Assembly: GCF_002095465.1 (NCBI RefSeq)
Contig: NZ_MLFP01000011.1
Coordinates: 62,001-126,000 of the forward strand
Reading direction: 5' to 3'
Origin: Pantoea rodasii
Lineage (GTDB): Bacteria; Pseudomonadota; Gammaproteobacteria; Enterobacterales; Enterobacteriaceae
DNA: 64,000 bases
Shown: one piece after another, positions 17,974-26,876 of the stretch
Numbering within the stretch: the first letter of the stretch is position 1
Layout: each line of letters opens with the position of its first letter
Notes under the pieces: generated by a model
What the model was told of the DNA's origin: nothing
Seen by the model: the letters and a program-made list of their open reading frames with translations, nothing else
Databases searched by the model: none
Translations under genes and position numbers: made by a program

Positions 17974-18956
17974 TGCGGCTGGCTGCACTGTTTACCGGTG
18001 TTGCGCTGGCGCTCTCCACGCTCAATCCGCTGTTCGCTGCTGATAAAGTCACGTTGCGCCTGGGCGATGTTAAAGGGGATCGTTTTGCCGCGTTAAAAGC
18101 GTCGGGCGAACTCAATAACCTGCCTTACGATTTGAAACTCACGGCGTTTGATTCGGGTGCACCGGTGCAGGAAGCGTTAAATGCCGGCGCGCTGGATGTC
18201 GGCTTTACTGGCGATTTGCCGTTCCTGTTTGTGTTTGCGGCTGGCGCGCCGGTTAAAGCGGTAGGCGCATGGCAGAACAATCCTGACAGTATCGCGCTGC
18301 TGACGCGGCCTGATGCCGGCATTCACCGTTTGCAGGATTTGAAAGGCAAGCAGATCGCGGTGAATCGCGGCGGCTGGGGCCACTATCTGCTGCTTGGCTT
18401 GCTCGAACGTGCGGGATTAAAACCGGGTGACGTCACGTTTCGTTTCCTCGGTCCGGTGGATGGGCGCGCTGCACTGACTTCAGGCGCTGTATCCGCATGG
18501 GCGCCGTGGGAACCTTATATCGCCACCTCCACCGCCGTCGATGGCACGGTGCGCGTCGCTGATGGCGGCGGCAAAGGCATTATGTCGGGTTACTCTTACG
18601 CGTTAGCACGTGATGAAGCGATCAATGATGCCGGCAAGCGTAAAGCGATTGCCGATCTGCTGGCTCGCCTGGCAAAGGCGCAAATCTGGGCGCAGCAGCA
18701 TCCTCAGGAGTTTGCCAGCGTGCTGGGTAAGACACTGAATATGCCTACTAACATCACCAGCAGCTGGATAGCCGATGCGCGCATTCGGCCGCTGGTGTTT
18801 GATGCCAGCCTGATCCCCACGCTGCAAAAATCCGCTGACTTCTTCCATCGCTATCAGGTGCTGCCGAAAGCGATCGATGTCAGTAAAGCCTTTGATTTTA
18901 GTTTGTCGGCTCAGGCCAATCAGGTCGCTAAAAGCGCGCCGGGAGATAAATCATGA
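17973..18956 (+). CDS. Periplasmic sulfonate/nitrate/taurine-type binding protein (SsuA-like)
   Basis: A 327-residue exported protein: signal peptide to about residue 22 (LALSTLNPLFA/AD), then a two-lobed NMT1/SsuA-type fold (LRLGDVKGDRFAALKASG, ALNAGALDVGFTGDLPFLF, LKGKQIAVNRGGWGHYLLL). Such proteins deliver sulfonates to an ABC importer. It is translationally coupled with the monooxygenase in front and the cysteine dioxygenase behind (ATGA overlap). Unusually, no permease or ATPase accompanies it, so it must share an importer encoded elsewhere. Confidence 0.8.
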   Translation: MRLAALFTGVALALSTLNPLFAADKVTLRLGDVKGDRFAALKASGELNNLPYDLKLTAFDSGAPVQEALNAGALDVGFTGDLPFLFVFAAGAPVKAVGAWQNNPDSIALLTRPDAGIHRLQDLKGKQIAVNRGGWGHYLLLGLLERAGLKPGDVTFRFLGPVDGRAALTSGAVSAWAPWEPYIATSTAVDGTVRVADGGGKGIMSGYSYALARDEAINDAGKRKAIADLLARLAKAQIWAQQHPQEFASVLGKTLNMPTNITSSWIADARIRPLVFDASLIPTLQKSADFFHRYQVLPKAIDVSKAFDFSLSAQANQVAKSAPGDKS

Positions 18957-19542
18957 GTGTTTATCAGCATCATCGTTTACGCGACTTTGTCGGTAATCTG
19001 GCTACGTTACTCGATCAGAATCCCGGTGAAGCCACTGTTCTACAACAGGGCAGCGCGTGGCTGGGTGAACTGATCCGGCATGACGACTGGCTGGACGAGG
19101 CTTATACCCAGCCGCATCCCGAACACTATCAACAATATCTGCTGTATGCCGATGCCCGACAGCGTTTCTCCGTGGTGAGCTTCGTGTGGGGGCCTGGCCA
19201 GCAAACGCCGATTCATGACCATCGCGTCTGGGGATTAATTGGCATGCTGCGCGGCGCGGAGATTTCGCAATCCTGGCAGCCTGGGCCGAATGGCCTGCAA
19301 CCGGAAGGCGCGCCGATACGTCTCGATCCTGGCAGCGTTGAAGCCGTTTCGCCCACCGTGGGCGATATCCATCGCGTGAGCAATGCCTATGACGATCGCG
19401 TCTCGATCAGCATCCACGTTTATGGCGCCAACATCGGCGCGGTAAAACGCGCGGTGTATCGCGAAGACGGCAGTGAAAACAGTTTATCTCCGGTTACAGC
19501 AACCGTTACTTACCGAACATTTGGGATCTTTCACATGAGTAA
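18953..19542 (+). CDS. Cysteine dioxygenase-like cupin, last codons frameshifted
   Basis: Residues 1-175 match bacterial cysteine dioxygenases, which oxidise cysteine (or a related thiol acid) to a sulfinate with mononuclear iron. Iron ligands are visible in PIHDHRVWG (His-x-His) and GDIHRVSN. As read, the frame runs on into the rhodanese gene to 21151. Adding one A to the run 19476-19479 instead gives the normal family ending ISGYSNRYLPNIWDLSHE and a stop at 19542, overlapping the next ATG by a few bases. The repaired length is 196 residues. The apparent fusion is therefore most likely a sequencing error. Confidence 0.8.
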
Positions 19543-21151
19543 AACCGCATTCCCCTTCCGCCAGGCGGCGGACATTTTGGAAGCACTGCGTCAGCAGCAT
19601 GAAGTGGCGATTATTGATGTGCGCGATGAAGCGCTGTATGCCACCGGACATCCGCTGTTTGCGGTGAATATCCCGCTCTCCAAACTGGAGCTGGAGCTAT
19701 TGGACCGTATTCCACAACTTACAACAGCCATCACTTTATATGATAACGGCGAGGGTCTGGCGCAGGCAGCAGCAGAGCGTATTGCCGCGCTGGGCTACAG
19801 CAATGTGGCGCTGTTAAAAGAGGATTTAACGGGTTGGCAAGCAGCCGGCGGTGAACTGTTTATCGATGTAAACTCACCGAGCAAAGCCTTTGGTGAACTG
19901 GTTGAACATCATAATCACACCCCTTCCCTTTCCGCCGATGAAGTGCACAGCTTAATTAACAGCAACGCCAACGTGGTGGTGCTGGATGCCCGCCGCTTTG
20001 ATGAATACCAGACCATGAGTATTCCCGGTGCCACCAGCGTGCCCGGTGGCGAACTGGTGTTACGCGTGCGTGACCTCGCGCCTTCGCCGGAAACCACGGT
20101 GATAGTGAACTGCGCGGGCCGCACACGCAGCATCATCGGCACCCAGTCGCTGGTCAATGCCGGTATCCGCAATCCGGTATTTGCGCTGCGCAACGGCACT
20201 ATTGGCTGGACGCTGGCAGGACACGATCTGGATAAAGGTCAGTCACGCCGTTACGGTGAAACCAGTGAAACCGCACAGCGCCAGGCGGCGAGCCACGCGC
20301 GAGGCATTGCCGATCGCGCAGGCGTGGAACGCATTCCACTGGCAACGCTTAAGCGCTGGCAGCAGGAAGCGCGCACCACTTACCTGTTTGATGTGCGCGA
20401 TGCCGATGAGTATGCGGCGGGTCATCTGCCCGGCAGTCGTCATGTGCCCGGCGGACAGCTGGTGCAGGAAACCGATCATTACGCCAGCGTGCGCGGTGCA
20501 CGGATTGTACTGATTGATGACGATGGCGTACGCGCCAACATGACGGCTTCCTGGCTGGCACAGCTGGGCTGGCAGGTTTCGGTGCTGGAAGAGCTGCAAG
20601 CCAGCGATTTCAGCGCGACAGGCCCCTGGAAAGCGCAGGTGCCCTCCGTGGAGCAGCCTGAATTCATCTCACCACAGCAACTCGCTGACTGGCTGGAAGA
20701 AGGCCAGACGCAGGTGCTGGACTTCACCACGCGCGCCAATCATCTCAATAGCCATATTCCCGGCGCGGGCTGGCTGTTACGCTCAACGCTGCAACAACAA
20801 GGCGAAGCCGTGCTGCCAGCAGCACGACGCTATGTGCTGACCTGCGGCAGCAGCCTGTTAGCCGGTTATGCGGTAGAACAAGTGGCGGAACTCACCGGCA
20901 AACCGGTGTTTGTTTTAGAAGGCGGCAATGCGGCCTGGCGCGCGGCGCATCTGCCTACCGAACAAGGCGATCAGCAGTTATTGTCTCCCGCGATTGATCG
21001 TTATCGCCGCCCCTATGAAGGTACGGATATCGAACCGGCTGTAATGCAGGCGTATCTGGATTGGGAATACGGGCTGGTGGCGCAGTTGGATCGCGATGGC
21101 ACACATGGCTTCCGCGTGCTGCCTGCACAAGCGCAAACCGCTAAGGCTTGA
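19535..21151 (+). CDS. Four-module rhodanese-type sulfurtransferase
   Basis: A 538-residue protein starting at ATG 19535 (MSKTAFPFRQAADILEAL). It has four rhodanese modules of about 110-130 residues, each with the DVRD/DARR-type start and a loop where the catalytic Cys would lie. Module 2 (VNCAGRTRSIIG) and module 4 (LTCGSSLLAGYA) keep a Cys; modules 1 (LYDNGEGLAQA) and 3 (LIDDDGVRANM) have Asp instead. It probably transfers sulfane sulfur released by the upstream enzymes. In this sequence it appears fused to the cysteine dioxygenase, but the internal ATG and the restored dioxygenase stop argue for separate, coupled genes. Confidence 0.8.
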   Translation: MSKTAFPFRQAADILEALRQQHEVAIIDVRDEALYATGHPLFAVNIPLSKLELELLDRIPQLTTAITLYDNGEGLAQAAAERIAALGYSNVALLKEDLTGWQAAGGELFIDVNSPSKAFGELVEHHNHTPSLSADEVHSLINSNANVVVLDARRFDEYQTMSIPGATSVPGGELVLRVRDLAPSPETTVIVNCAGRTRSIIGTQSLVNAGIRNPVFALRNGTIGWTLAGHDLDKGQSRRYGETSETAQRQAASHARGIADRAGVERIPLATLKRWQQEARTTYLFDVRDADEYAAGHLPGSRHVPGGQLVQETDHYASVRGARIVLIDDDGVRANMTASWLAQLGWQVSVLEELQASDFSATGPWKAQVPSVEQPEFISPQQLADWLEEGQTQVLDFTTRANHLNSHIPGAGWLLRSTLQQQGEAVLPAARRYVLTCGSSLLAGYAVEQVAELTGKPVFVLEGGNAAWRAAHLPTEQGDQQLLSPAIDRYRRPYEGTDIEPAVMQAYLDWEYGLVAQLDRDGTHGFRVLPAQAQTAKA

Positions 21152-21162
21152 TAGCTAACTTC

Positions 21163-21325
21163 GCGCGATGAATCGCGCCGCAACGAGATTGTGCGGTTTG
21201 GATAACCTCAGAACGCACCAATCCGTCACGGCGCAATTTATCGCTCTCAGGCTCGTCATGCTGGATATCGCAATGGAATAACAACCTCAGAACGCATAAA
21301 GCCGTAGCGGCGCGATTTATCGCGC
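21163..21325. repeat. Three copies of a GGCGCGATTTATCGCGC-type repeat
   Basis: Copies lie at 21163-21185 (reverse orientation), 21224-21244 and 21303-21325. The last two are preceded at a constant 20 bp by aacctcagaacgca (21204-21217 and 21283-21296), giving a 79-bp direct duplication. The core is an imperfect palindrome. It lies in the gap before the tRNA-Ala genes. Confidence 0.65.
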
Positions 21326-21402
21326 AATAAGCCATGCAATACTGGATATATCAATACGAACTAGTGTTGGAATTGTGCATTTGTTCAGAACGAACAGAGA
21401 TT

Positions 21403-21478
<76 letters not shown>

Positions 21479-21521
21479 ACATCTGGAAATCTTTTTTCGG
21501 TGCACATCGTTGGGAACGATT

Positions 21522-21597
<76 letters not shown>

Positions 21598-21931
21598 AGC
21601 ACCGAAAAACAGCCGATTTAACTCGACGGACGGCATAATATGAAACCGCTCCCTGAGTGTCAACGCCAAATTCTCGTTATGTGTTCAATCGCTGAAAAAG
21701 GCGGCAAACCGCTGCCACTGAGGCCTTTTTTTGACCTTGTGACACGCATTTCTCCCCTTCTTCCACCGTCAACCGAGGTTAAATCCCGGTTAAGGATGTT
21801 AGGAATAATCTTGTGTTCGTTACGGGTAAGTGTAAAACTTAGCGCGCTAATTAACCGGTCAACCTACCAGGGTTTATCACTCTTTGACCGGCCAGCAACT
21901 TCCCCCTTGTTCAATAAAAGAAAAGTGAATT
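21598..21931. other. Gap upstream of the formate/nitrite channel (334 bp)
   Basis: No gene was found. The minus side must hold the tRNA-Ala promoter. The plus side holds an inverted repeat CCGGTCAA (21855-21862) / TTGACCGG (21884-21891), about 40 bp before the next start codon, possibly an operator or leader hairpin. Confidence 0.45.
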
Positions 21932-22720
21932 ATGTCGCTGCATACACCGAAAGAGATCGCCCAACTGGCGATTCAAGCGGGCGTGGCTAAGAGCCGTTTG
22001 CCTGTATCTACCTTATTGATTCTCGGCTTTATGGCCGGTGCCTTTATTGCCACCGGTTTCCTGCTGGATCTGCATGTTATCAACCAACTGCCTGCAGAAT
22101 GGGGCTCCTTTGGCGGCTTCCTCGGCGCGGCGGTGTTCCCGGTTGGCCTGATTCTGACCGTACTGGCCGGCGGTGAGCTGTTAACCGGCAACATGATGAC
22201 CATGCCGATCGCCTGGTTCGCGCGCCGGATCAGCGGTTTCAGCGTGCTGCGCAACTGGTTCTGGGTCACGATTGCTAACTTTATCGGCAGCATCGCGGTC
22301 GCGTGGTTCTTTGGCCATATGCTGGGCATGACCGAAGGCGATTATCTGAAAAAGACCGTGGCGATTGCTCACGCGAAAGTGAATGCGGATTTCCTGCACG
22401 CCTTTATTTCGGGTGTGGGCTGCAACTGGCTGGTGTGTCTGGCGGTGTGGTTAGCCTTCGCCAGTAAAGACATGGTTGGCAAAATCTTTGGCATGTGGTT
22501 CCCGGTGATGGCGTTCGTGGCCATTGGCTTCCAGCACGTGGTGGCAAACATGTTTATTGTGCCTGCCGCGATTTTCGCTGGCCAAATGAACTGGGCTGAA
22601 TTTGCGCCAAACGTGGTTGCAGTGTTCCTCGGCAACGGTGTTGGCGGCGCAATTTTTGTTGGCCTCACCTATTTCCTCGCTTTCCGTCCTGAACAACCTG
22701 CCGTAAGCGAAGCGCAATAA
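21932..22720 (+). CDS. Formate/nitrite transporter (FocA/NirC) family channel
   Basis: A 262-residue inner-membrane protein with six predicted helices and the FNT signatures: N-terminal amphipathic stretch (MSLHTPKEIAQLAIQAG), LTVLAGGELLTGNMMTM and the late VAVFLGNGVGGAIFVGLTY, with the VANMFIVPAAIF region before it. FNT channels are pentamers passing formate, nitrite or hydrosulfide. It stands alone between the tRNA-Ala pair and yfeC, a position without such a gene in E. coli. The ribosome-binding site is weak. The substrate is not deducible. Confidence 0.85.
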   Translation: MSLHTPKEIAQLAIQAGVAKSRLPVSTLLILGFMAGAFIATGFLLDLHVINQLPAEWGSFGGFLGAAVFPVGLILTVLAGGELLTGNMMTMPIAWFARRISGFSVLRNWFWVTIANFIGSIAVAWFFGHMLGMTEGDYLKKTVAIAHAKVNADFLHAFISGVGCNWLVCLAVWLAFASKDMVGKIFGMWFPVMAFVAIGFQHVVANMFIVPAAIFAGQMNWAEFAPNVVAVFLGNGVGGAIFVGLTYFLAFRPEQPAVSEAQ

Positions 22721-22831
22721 TAGAATTATGCCTTTTGTCATCCGACAAGAGGCATTTTCCTGCCGTATGACTTCTCCCCGTTACGTTTTGTTGTAATATG
22801 TACAGCTAATGTATTTAACAGGGACAGCATC

Positions 22832-23185
22832 GTGAAAAAGGAATGGCTCACCCCCGAGGAGCTCGCGCTGGAAACGGGCTATAGTCGGCAAACGGTGAAT
22901 AAGTGGATCAAACGCGAAAACTGGACAACCACGCCCAAGCCCGGTGTTCAGGGTGGTAAAGCGCGATTGATTCATATTGATGAGCGTGTCAAAAGCTTTG
23001 TGCAGTCCACCCGCCACGCGACCGAACCGGCAGCTAATTACGGTGCACAACAAAATACGTTACCTGCGTTATTAATAAATTCCGTCCAGCAAATGACAAC
23101 CGCAGAGCAAGACCAGCTGGCGGCATTGTTACTGCGTGAAGGAATCAGTGGCGTGCTGGAACGGCTAGGAATTAAAGAAGATTAA
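22832..23185 (+). CDS. yfeC: YfeC-like putative DNA-binding protein (DUF1323)
   Basis: A 117-residue protein with a GTG start, matching E. coli YfeC/YfeD at the same place before gltX. An N-terminal helix-turn-helix (LTPEELALETGYSRQTVNKW) is followed by the conserved TTTPKPGVQGGKARLIHI stretch, a variable linker and a conserved C-terminal helix pair (LLLREGISGVLERLGIKED). It is probably a small transcription regulator; its targets are unknown. It converges on gltX with a shared terminator. Confidence 0.85.
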   Translation: MKKEWLTPEELALETGYSRQTVNKWIKRENWTTTPKPGVQGGKARLIHIDERVKSFVQSTRHATEPAANYGAQQNTLPALLINSVQQMTTAEQDQLAALLLREGISGVLERLGIKED

Positions 23186-23190
23186 AAAAA

Positions 23191-23219
23191 GCCGGGCGCG
23201 TCATGCGCCCGGCTTTTTT
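23191..23219. terminator. Bidirectional terminator between yfeC and gltX
   Basis: Perfect 9-bp stem GCCGGGCGC/GCGCCCGGC, loop GTCAT, flanked by an A-run on the left and a T-run on the right, so it serves both genes. Confidence 0.9.
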
Positions 23220-23269
23220 ACTACCCGCGATAATTGCAGCGGCAACGTTACAGGCTGCCGCTCACTCAA

Positions 23270-24691
23270 TTAAGCCTGGGCTTCACGCTCAGCAATGAAG
23301 GCCAGCGCTTTTTCGATACGAGCCACGCTGCGGCTGCGACCAATCGCTTCGACCGTCACATCCAGTGCCGGAGACTGACCGGCACCGGTGACGGCCACAC
23401 GCAACGGCATACCCACTTTACCCATACCCAATTCGAGTGCATCAGCAGCACCCTGAATCGCGTTATGCACATTCTCAGCGTTCCACTCGCTGTCGCTCAG
23501 CGCAGCCAGCTTGTCACGCACCACTTCCAGTGGCTGACGCGCCACAGGACGCAGGTGCTTCTTGGCGGCATCAGCATCGAAGGCATCGAACTCTTCATAG
23601 AAGTAACGGCAAGAAGCCGCGATTTCTACCAGCGTTTTGCAACGCTCACCCAGCAGCGTCACCAGCTTCGCTAATTCCGGGCCCGTGCGGGTATCAATAT
23701 TCTGTTGCTCGATGTGCCACTGCAGCTGCGTTGCCACGTATTCCGGCGGCAGCGTATTAATGTAGTGATGGTTTAACCACTGCAGCTTTTCGGTGTTGAA
23801 GGCGCTGGCAGATTTGCTCACTGCATCCAGAGTAAACAGTTCGGCCATCTCGGCCACACTGAAAATTTCCTGATCGCCATGTGACCAGCCCAGACGGACC
23901 AGATAGTTGAGCAGCGCTTCTGGCAGATAGCCGTCATCACGATACTGCATCACACCGACCGCGCCATGGCGTTTCGACAGCTTCTTACTGTCATCGCCAA
24001 GGATCATCGAGACGTGCGCATAGGTTGGCACTTCTGCACCAATCGCTTTGAGGATGTTGATCTGACGAGGCGTGTTGTTGATATGGTCTTCACCACGGAT
24101 AACGTGAGTGATGCCCATATCCCAGTCATCGACCACAACACAGAAGTTGTAGGTCGGTGAACCGTCGGTACGGCGGATGATCAGGTCATCCAGCTCCTGG
24201 TTACTGAATTCGATCGGGCCACGGATCTGGTCATCGAAAATTACCGAACCCTCTTGTGGGTTGCGGAAACGCACCACGCAAGGCTCATCCGCTGCATGAT
24301 GTTCATGGCTGTCACGGCAACGACCGTCATAACGTGGCTTCTCGCCTTTCGCCATCTGATCTTCACGCAACGCTTCTAAACGTTCTTTAGAGCAGTAACA
24401 TTTATAAGCTGAGCCTGCTTCAACCATTTCATCAATCACCGCGTTGTAGCGGTCAAAGCGTTTGGTCTGATAGTAAGGACCTTCATCCCACTGCAGGTTA
24501 AGCCAGTTCATCCCATCCATGATGGCTTCAATGGCTTCCGGCGTGGAGCGTTCCAGATCGGTATCTTCGATGCGCAGAACGAATTCGCCCTTGTTATGGC
24601 GAGCATAAAGCCAGGAATAAAGAGCAGTACGGGCACCGCCCACATGCAGATAGCCAGTTGGGCTGGGTGCGAAGCGAGTTTTGATTTTCAT
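23270..24691 (-). CDS. gltX: Glutamyl-tRNA synthetase
   Basis: A 473-residue class I synthetase (E. coli 471) that charges tRNA-Glu. The ATP-site motifs are intact: HIGH-type [14 protein letters not shown] and KMSKS-type [12 protein letters not shown]. The zinc-binding insert has Cys98-x-Cys100 and Cys125, but residue 127 is Asp (CRDSHEHH), where I recall His127 as the fourth ligand in E. coli; His129 could substitute. The flanking tRNA clusters are in the E. coli arrangement. Confidence 0.96.
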   Translation of the reverse strand: MKIKTRFAPSPTGYLHVGGARTALYSWLYARHNKGEFVLRIEDTDLERSTPEAIEAIMDGMNWLNLQWDEGPYYQTKRFDRYNAVIDEMVEAGSAYKCYCSKERLEALREDQMAKGEKPRYDGRCRDSHEHHAADEPCVVRFRNPQEGSVIFDDQIRGPIEFSNQELDDLIIRRTDGSPTYNFCVVVDDWDMGITHVIRGEDHINNTPRQINILKAIGAEVPTYAHVSMILGDDSKKLSKRHGAVGVMQYRDDGYLPEALLNYLVRLGWSHGDQEIFSVAEMAELFTLDAVSKSASAFNTEKLQWLNHHYINTLPPEYVATQLQWHIEQQNIDTRTGPELAKLVTLLGERCKTLVEIAASCRYFYEEFDAFDADAAKKHLRPVARQPLEVVRDKLAALSDSEWNAENVHNAIQGAADALELGMGKVGMPLRVAVTGAGQSPALDVTVEAIGRSRSVARIEKALAFIAEREAQA

Positions 24692-24919
24692 TCAGCATTG
24701 CCTTAGATGCGCAGGTTTCTTTATCTGGATGACAAAAAAACGGGTTAACGCGAAAAAACAGTGCGCATATTCTAGCAGGTGGGACGCTTTCCTCAATGAC
24801 TGTCGCGGGGGCTTACTCAATCGAAGTGCGTTTTTCTGCTAATAAAACCAGCACATTGGCTAAAAGCGCGACATGATGCCTAAATTTAAAGCGAACGCGC
24901 ATTTATGTTTTAAAAAGCG

Positions 24920-24947
24920 TTGACTCACTTCGAAGGATCCCTATAAT
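24920..24947 (+). promoter_or_regulatory. Strong promoter of the tRNA-Val/Lys operon
   Basis: TTGACT (24920-24925) and TATAAT (24942-24947) with a 16-bp spacer, followed by a GC-rich discriminator (GCGACTCC) typical of stringently controlled stable-RNA promoters. The first tRNA begins 18 bp after the -10 box. Confidence 0.85.
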
Positions 24948-24964
24948 GCGACTCCACACAGCGG

Positions 24965-25040
24965 GGGTGATTAGCTCAGTTGGTAGAGCATCTCCTTTAC
25001 ACGGAGGGGGTCGGCGGTTCGAGCCCGTCATCACCCACCA
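24965..25040 (+). tRNA. tRNA-Val (TAC)
   Basis: 76-nt cloverleaf GGGTGATTAGCTCAG... with encoded CCA. The anticodon loop TTTACAC gives TAC. Equivalent to the first gene of E. coli valU-valX-valY-lysV. The acceptor stem differs from the next two copies (GGGTGAT versus GGGCGAT). Confidence 0.95.
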
Positions 25041-25086
25041 CTCTAAAAGTGGCTCGCAGTGTGCAAGAGTTTGAAGAGTAAGATAT

Positions 25087-25163
25087 GGGCGATTAGCTCA
25101 GTTGGTAGAGCATCTCCTTTACACGGAGGGGGGTCGGCGGTTCGAGCCCGTCATCGCCCACCA
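25087..25163 (+). tRNA. tRNA-Val (TAC), one extra G
   Basis: Like the third copy at 25205-25280 but 77 nt, because the G-run after the anticodon stem has six Gs instead of five. The extra base would fall in the variable loop. It may be real or a homopolymer error. Confidence 0.9.
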
Positions 25164-25204
25164 TATCTTAGTCAGATGACACTCTTGTTAAGCAGTTCCG
25201 AAGT

Positions 25205-25280
25205 GGGCGATTAGCTCAGTTGGTAGAGCATCTCCTTTACACGGAGGGGGTCGGCGGTTCGAGCCCGTCATCGCCCACCA
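25205..25280 (+). tRNA. tRNA-Val (TAC)
   Basis: 76-nt cloverleaf GGGCGATTAGCTCAG... with encoded CCA and anticodon TAC. It lies four bases before the tRNA-Lys gene. Confidence 0.95.
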
Positions 25281-25284
25281 CTTC

Positions 25285-25360
25285 GGGTCGTTAGCTCAGT
25301 TGGTAGAGCAGTTGACTTTTAATCAATTGGTCGCAGGTTCGAATCCTGCACGACCCACCA
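25285..25360 (+). tRNA. tRNA-Lys (TTT)
   Basis: 76-nt cloverleaf GGGTCGTTAGCTCAG... with anticodon loop CTTTTAA (TTT) and encoded CCA. It matches E. coli lysV as I recall it and is the last gene of the operon. Confidence 0.96.
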
Positions 25361-25364
25361 ATGT

Positions 25365-25391
25365 AAAAAGGCGCCCTAAAGGCGCCTTTTT
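25365..25391 (+). terminator. Terminator of the tRNA operon
   Basis: Perfect 11-bp stem AAAAAGGCGCC/GGCGCCTTTTT with loop CTAAA, four bases after the tRNA-Lys CCA. Confidence 0.92.
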
Positions 25392-25508
25392 GCTATCTGC
25401 GATTTGCCCCATCCTGACGAAACCTTTGCAAACACTTAACGCTTTGCGCGCTCAAGCCGTTTTATCCCCTTGCCGATAACGATAATGGTCTATTGCAAGG
25501 AGAAAACC

Positions 25509-25859
25509 ATGTCTACTATCTCAAGTGTTAGCAGTGTCAGTACGGCAAGCAGCGGTGGCGGTTCGACGTCAGAAGTGGCCAGCCTGAACAAACAGATTCA
25601 AAGCATCACCAAAGAAATTAAAGATTTATCCAGCGATGACTCTCTGACAGATGAGCAAAAATCTGAACAAGAGCAGATGCTGCAATCCCAGATTCAAATG
25701 ATTGAAGCGCAGATTGCGCAAATCGAGCAGCAGGCGGCTGAAAAAGCCCAGCAGAAGCAGGAAGCACAGCAGCCTTCAACGGTAAGTGCAACCAGCGCGC
25801 CGAAAGCCGATGGTATCAACCGCCCGACCGAGTCCAATCAAATCAACGTTTACGTCTAA
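25509..25859 (+). CDS. FlxA-like small coiled-coil protein
   Basis: A 116-residue protein from ATG 25509, preceded by AAGGAG. Ser-rich N-terminus ([19 protein letters not shown]), one long predicted coiled coil rich in Gln/Glu/Lys (about 24-85), then a low-complexity tail ending in INVYV. This layout is that of FlxA-like proteins (PF14282), whose E. coli namesake is expressed with flagellar genes; the function is unknown. It has no signal peptide. It converges on yfeR, whose stop codon overlaps its last bases. Confidence 0.7.
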   Translation: MSTISSVSSVSTASSGGGSTSEVASLNKQIQSITKEIKDLSSDDSLTDEQKSEQEQMLQSQIQMIEAQIAQIEQQAAEKAQQKQEAQQPSTVSATSAPKADGINRPTESNQINVYV

Positions 25860-26776
25860 AACGCCGGTTTGAGCGTGCGTTGTTGCGCCAGCAGGCTTGC
25901 CTGTTGGCGCACTTCCTGCCAGATTGCTTCGGCAGCCAGTGTCAGAGAACGATTCTTGCGTTTAATCAGCATCAGGTTACGGTTTATCTCTGGATAGAGC
26001 CGACGCACCGTCAATTTACGCCCCGCAGGTAACGGCAGTGCCAACGCTGGCAGAATGCTGATGCCAATCCCCGCCTCCACCATGGGAAATAGCGTGGAGG
26101 GATGGCCAATCTCTTGTACCACCTGCACTTTGATAGCCAGCTGTTGTAATGCGGCATCCACCAGCAGACGGCTCCCTGATGCATAATCCTGCAACACCAG
26201 ATTGCGCCCGGCCAACATTCCCCACTGAGCTTGCGCCACCTGCGCCAAAGCATCATCCGCATGGCACAACAATAAAAACGGCTCCTGCAGAATATCTTCG
26301 TAATCAAAGTCAGTATCGCTGAGAGGGCCGATCACAATGCCAAAATCCACCTCTGCATTACGCACGCTTTGCAGCACTGACTGCTGAGCGCGATCGTGCA
26401 AGATAACGCGGATATCCGGATAGCGTTGTTGGCTGCTGGCCAGACACTGCGGCATCAGGTTTGCCGAGGGCGTTTGGCTGGCGGCAACGCGCACCGTGCC
26501 ACTGCGCTGCTCGCCGTAACTGCGTACATCCAGCAGCGTGGTATTCAACTCTTCTAACAAACGTTCCAGTCGGGTAGCCAGCTGATGCCCCGCTTCCGTC
26601 AACATCACTTCACGTGTGGTGCGGTCCAGCAATCGCACGCCCATTTCCGCTTCCAGCTCTTTAATACTGTGACTCACCGCGGATTGGCTCAGCCCAATCG
26701 CCTGCCCGGCGTGGCTGAAACTGCCCTGCTGTGCCACTGCCACAAAGGTGCGTAACTGACGTAAGGTGTAATTCAT
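25856..26776 (-). CDS. yfeR: LysR-family regulator YfeR
   Basis: A 306-residue LysR-type regulator (E. coli YfeR 308). The N-terminal winged helix-turn-helix ([32 protein letters not shown]) is followed by the two-lobed effector domain ([35 protein letters not shown]). It is divergent from the transporter yfeH, as in E. coli, where it responds to osmolarity and controls yfeH. A dyad at 26792-26810 between the genes is a good candidate operator. Confidence 0.9.
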   Translation of the reverse strand: MNYTLRQLRTFVAVAQQGSFSHAGQAIGLSQSAVSHSIKELEAEMGVRLLDRTTREVMLTEAGHQLATRLERLLEELNTTLLDVRSYGEQRSGTVRVAASQTPSANLMPQCLASSQQRYPDIRVILHDRAQQSVLQSVRNAEVDFGIVIGPLSDTDFDYEDILQEPFLLLCHADDALAQVAQAQWGMLAGRNLVLQDYASGSRLLVDAALQQLAIKVQVVQEIGHPSTLFPMVEAGIGISILPALALPLPAGRKLTVRRLYPEINRNLMLIKRKNRSLTLAAEAIWQEVRQQASLLAQQRTLKPAF

Positions 26777-26791
26777 CGATATCGCTCATAG

Positions 26792-26810
26792 ATTGATGCA
26801 ATAAATCAAT
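26792..26810. promoter_or_regulatory. Dyad between yfeR and yfeH
   Basis: ATTGAT (26792-26797) and ATCAAT (26805-26810) form an inverted repeat with a 7-bp spacer, 15 bp upstream of the yfeR start. The size fits a LysR-type site; binding by YfeR is inferred. Confidence 0.5.
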
Positions 26811-26876
26811 TTTATTTCTAAACCCGGCTAGCGCACAATCAGCACCATCATTTTTTATTTTAACCGGATTGTAACA

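Noticed and set aside
18953..21151. Single fused cysteine dioxygenase-rhodanese protein
   Set aside because: Adding one A at 19476-19479 restores the exact family C-terminus and a stop overlapping the rhodanese start.
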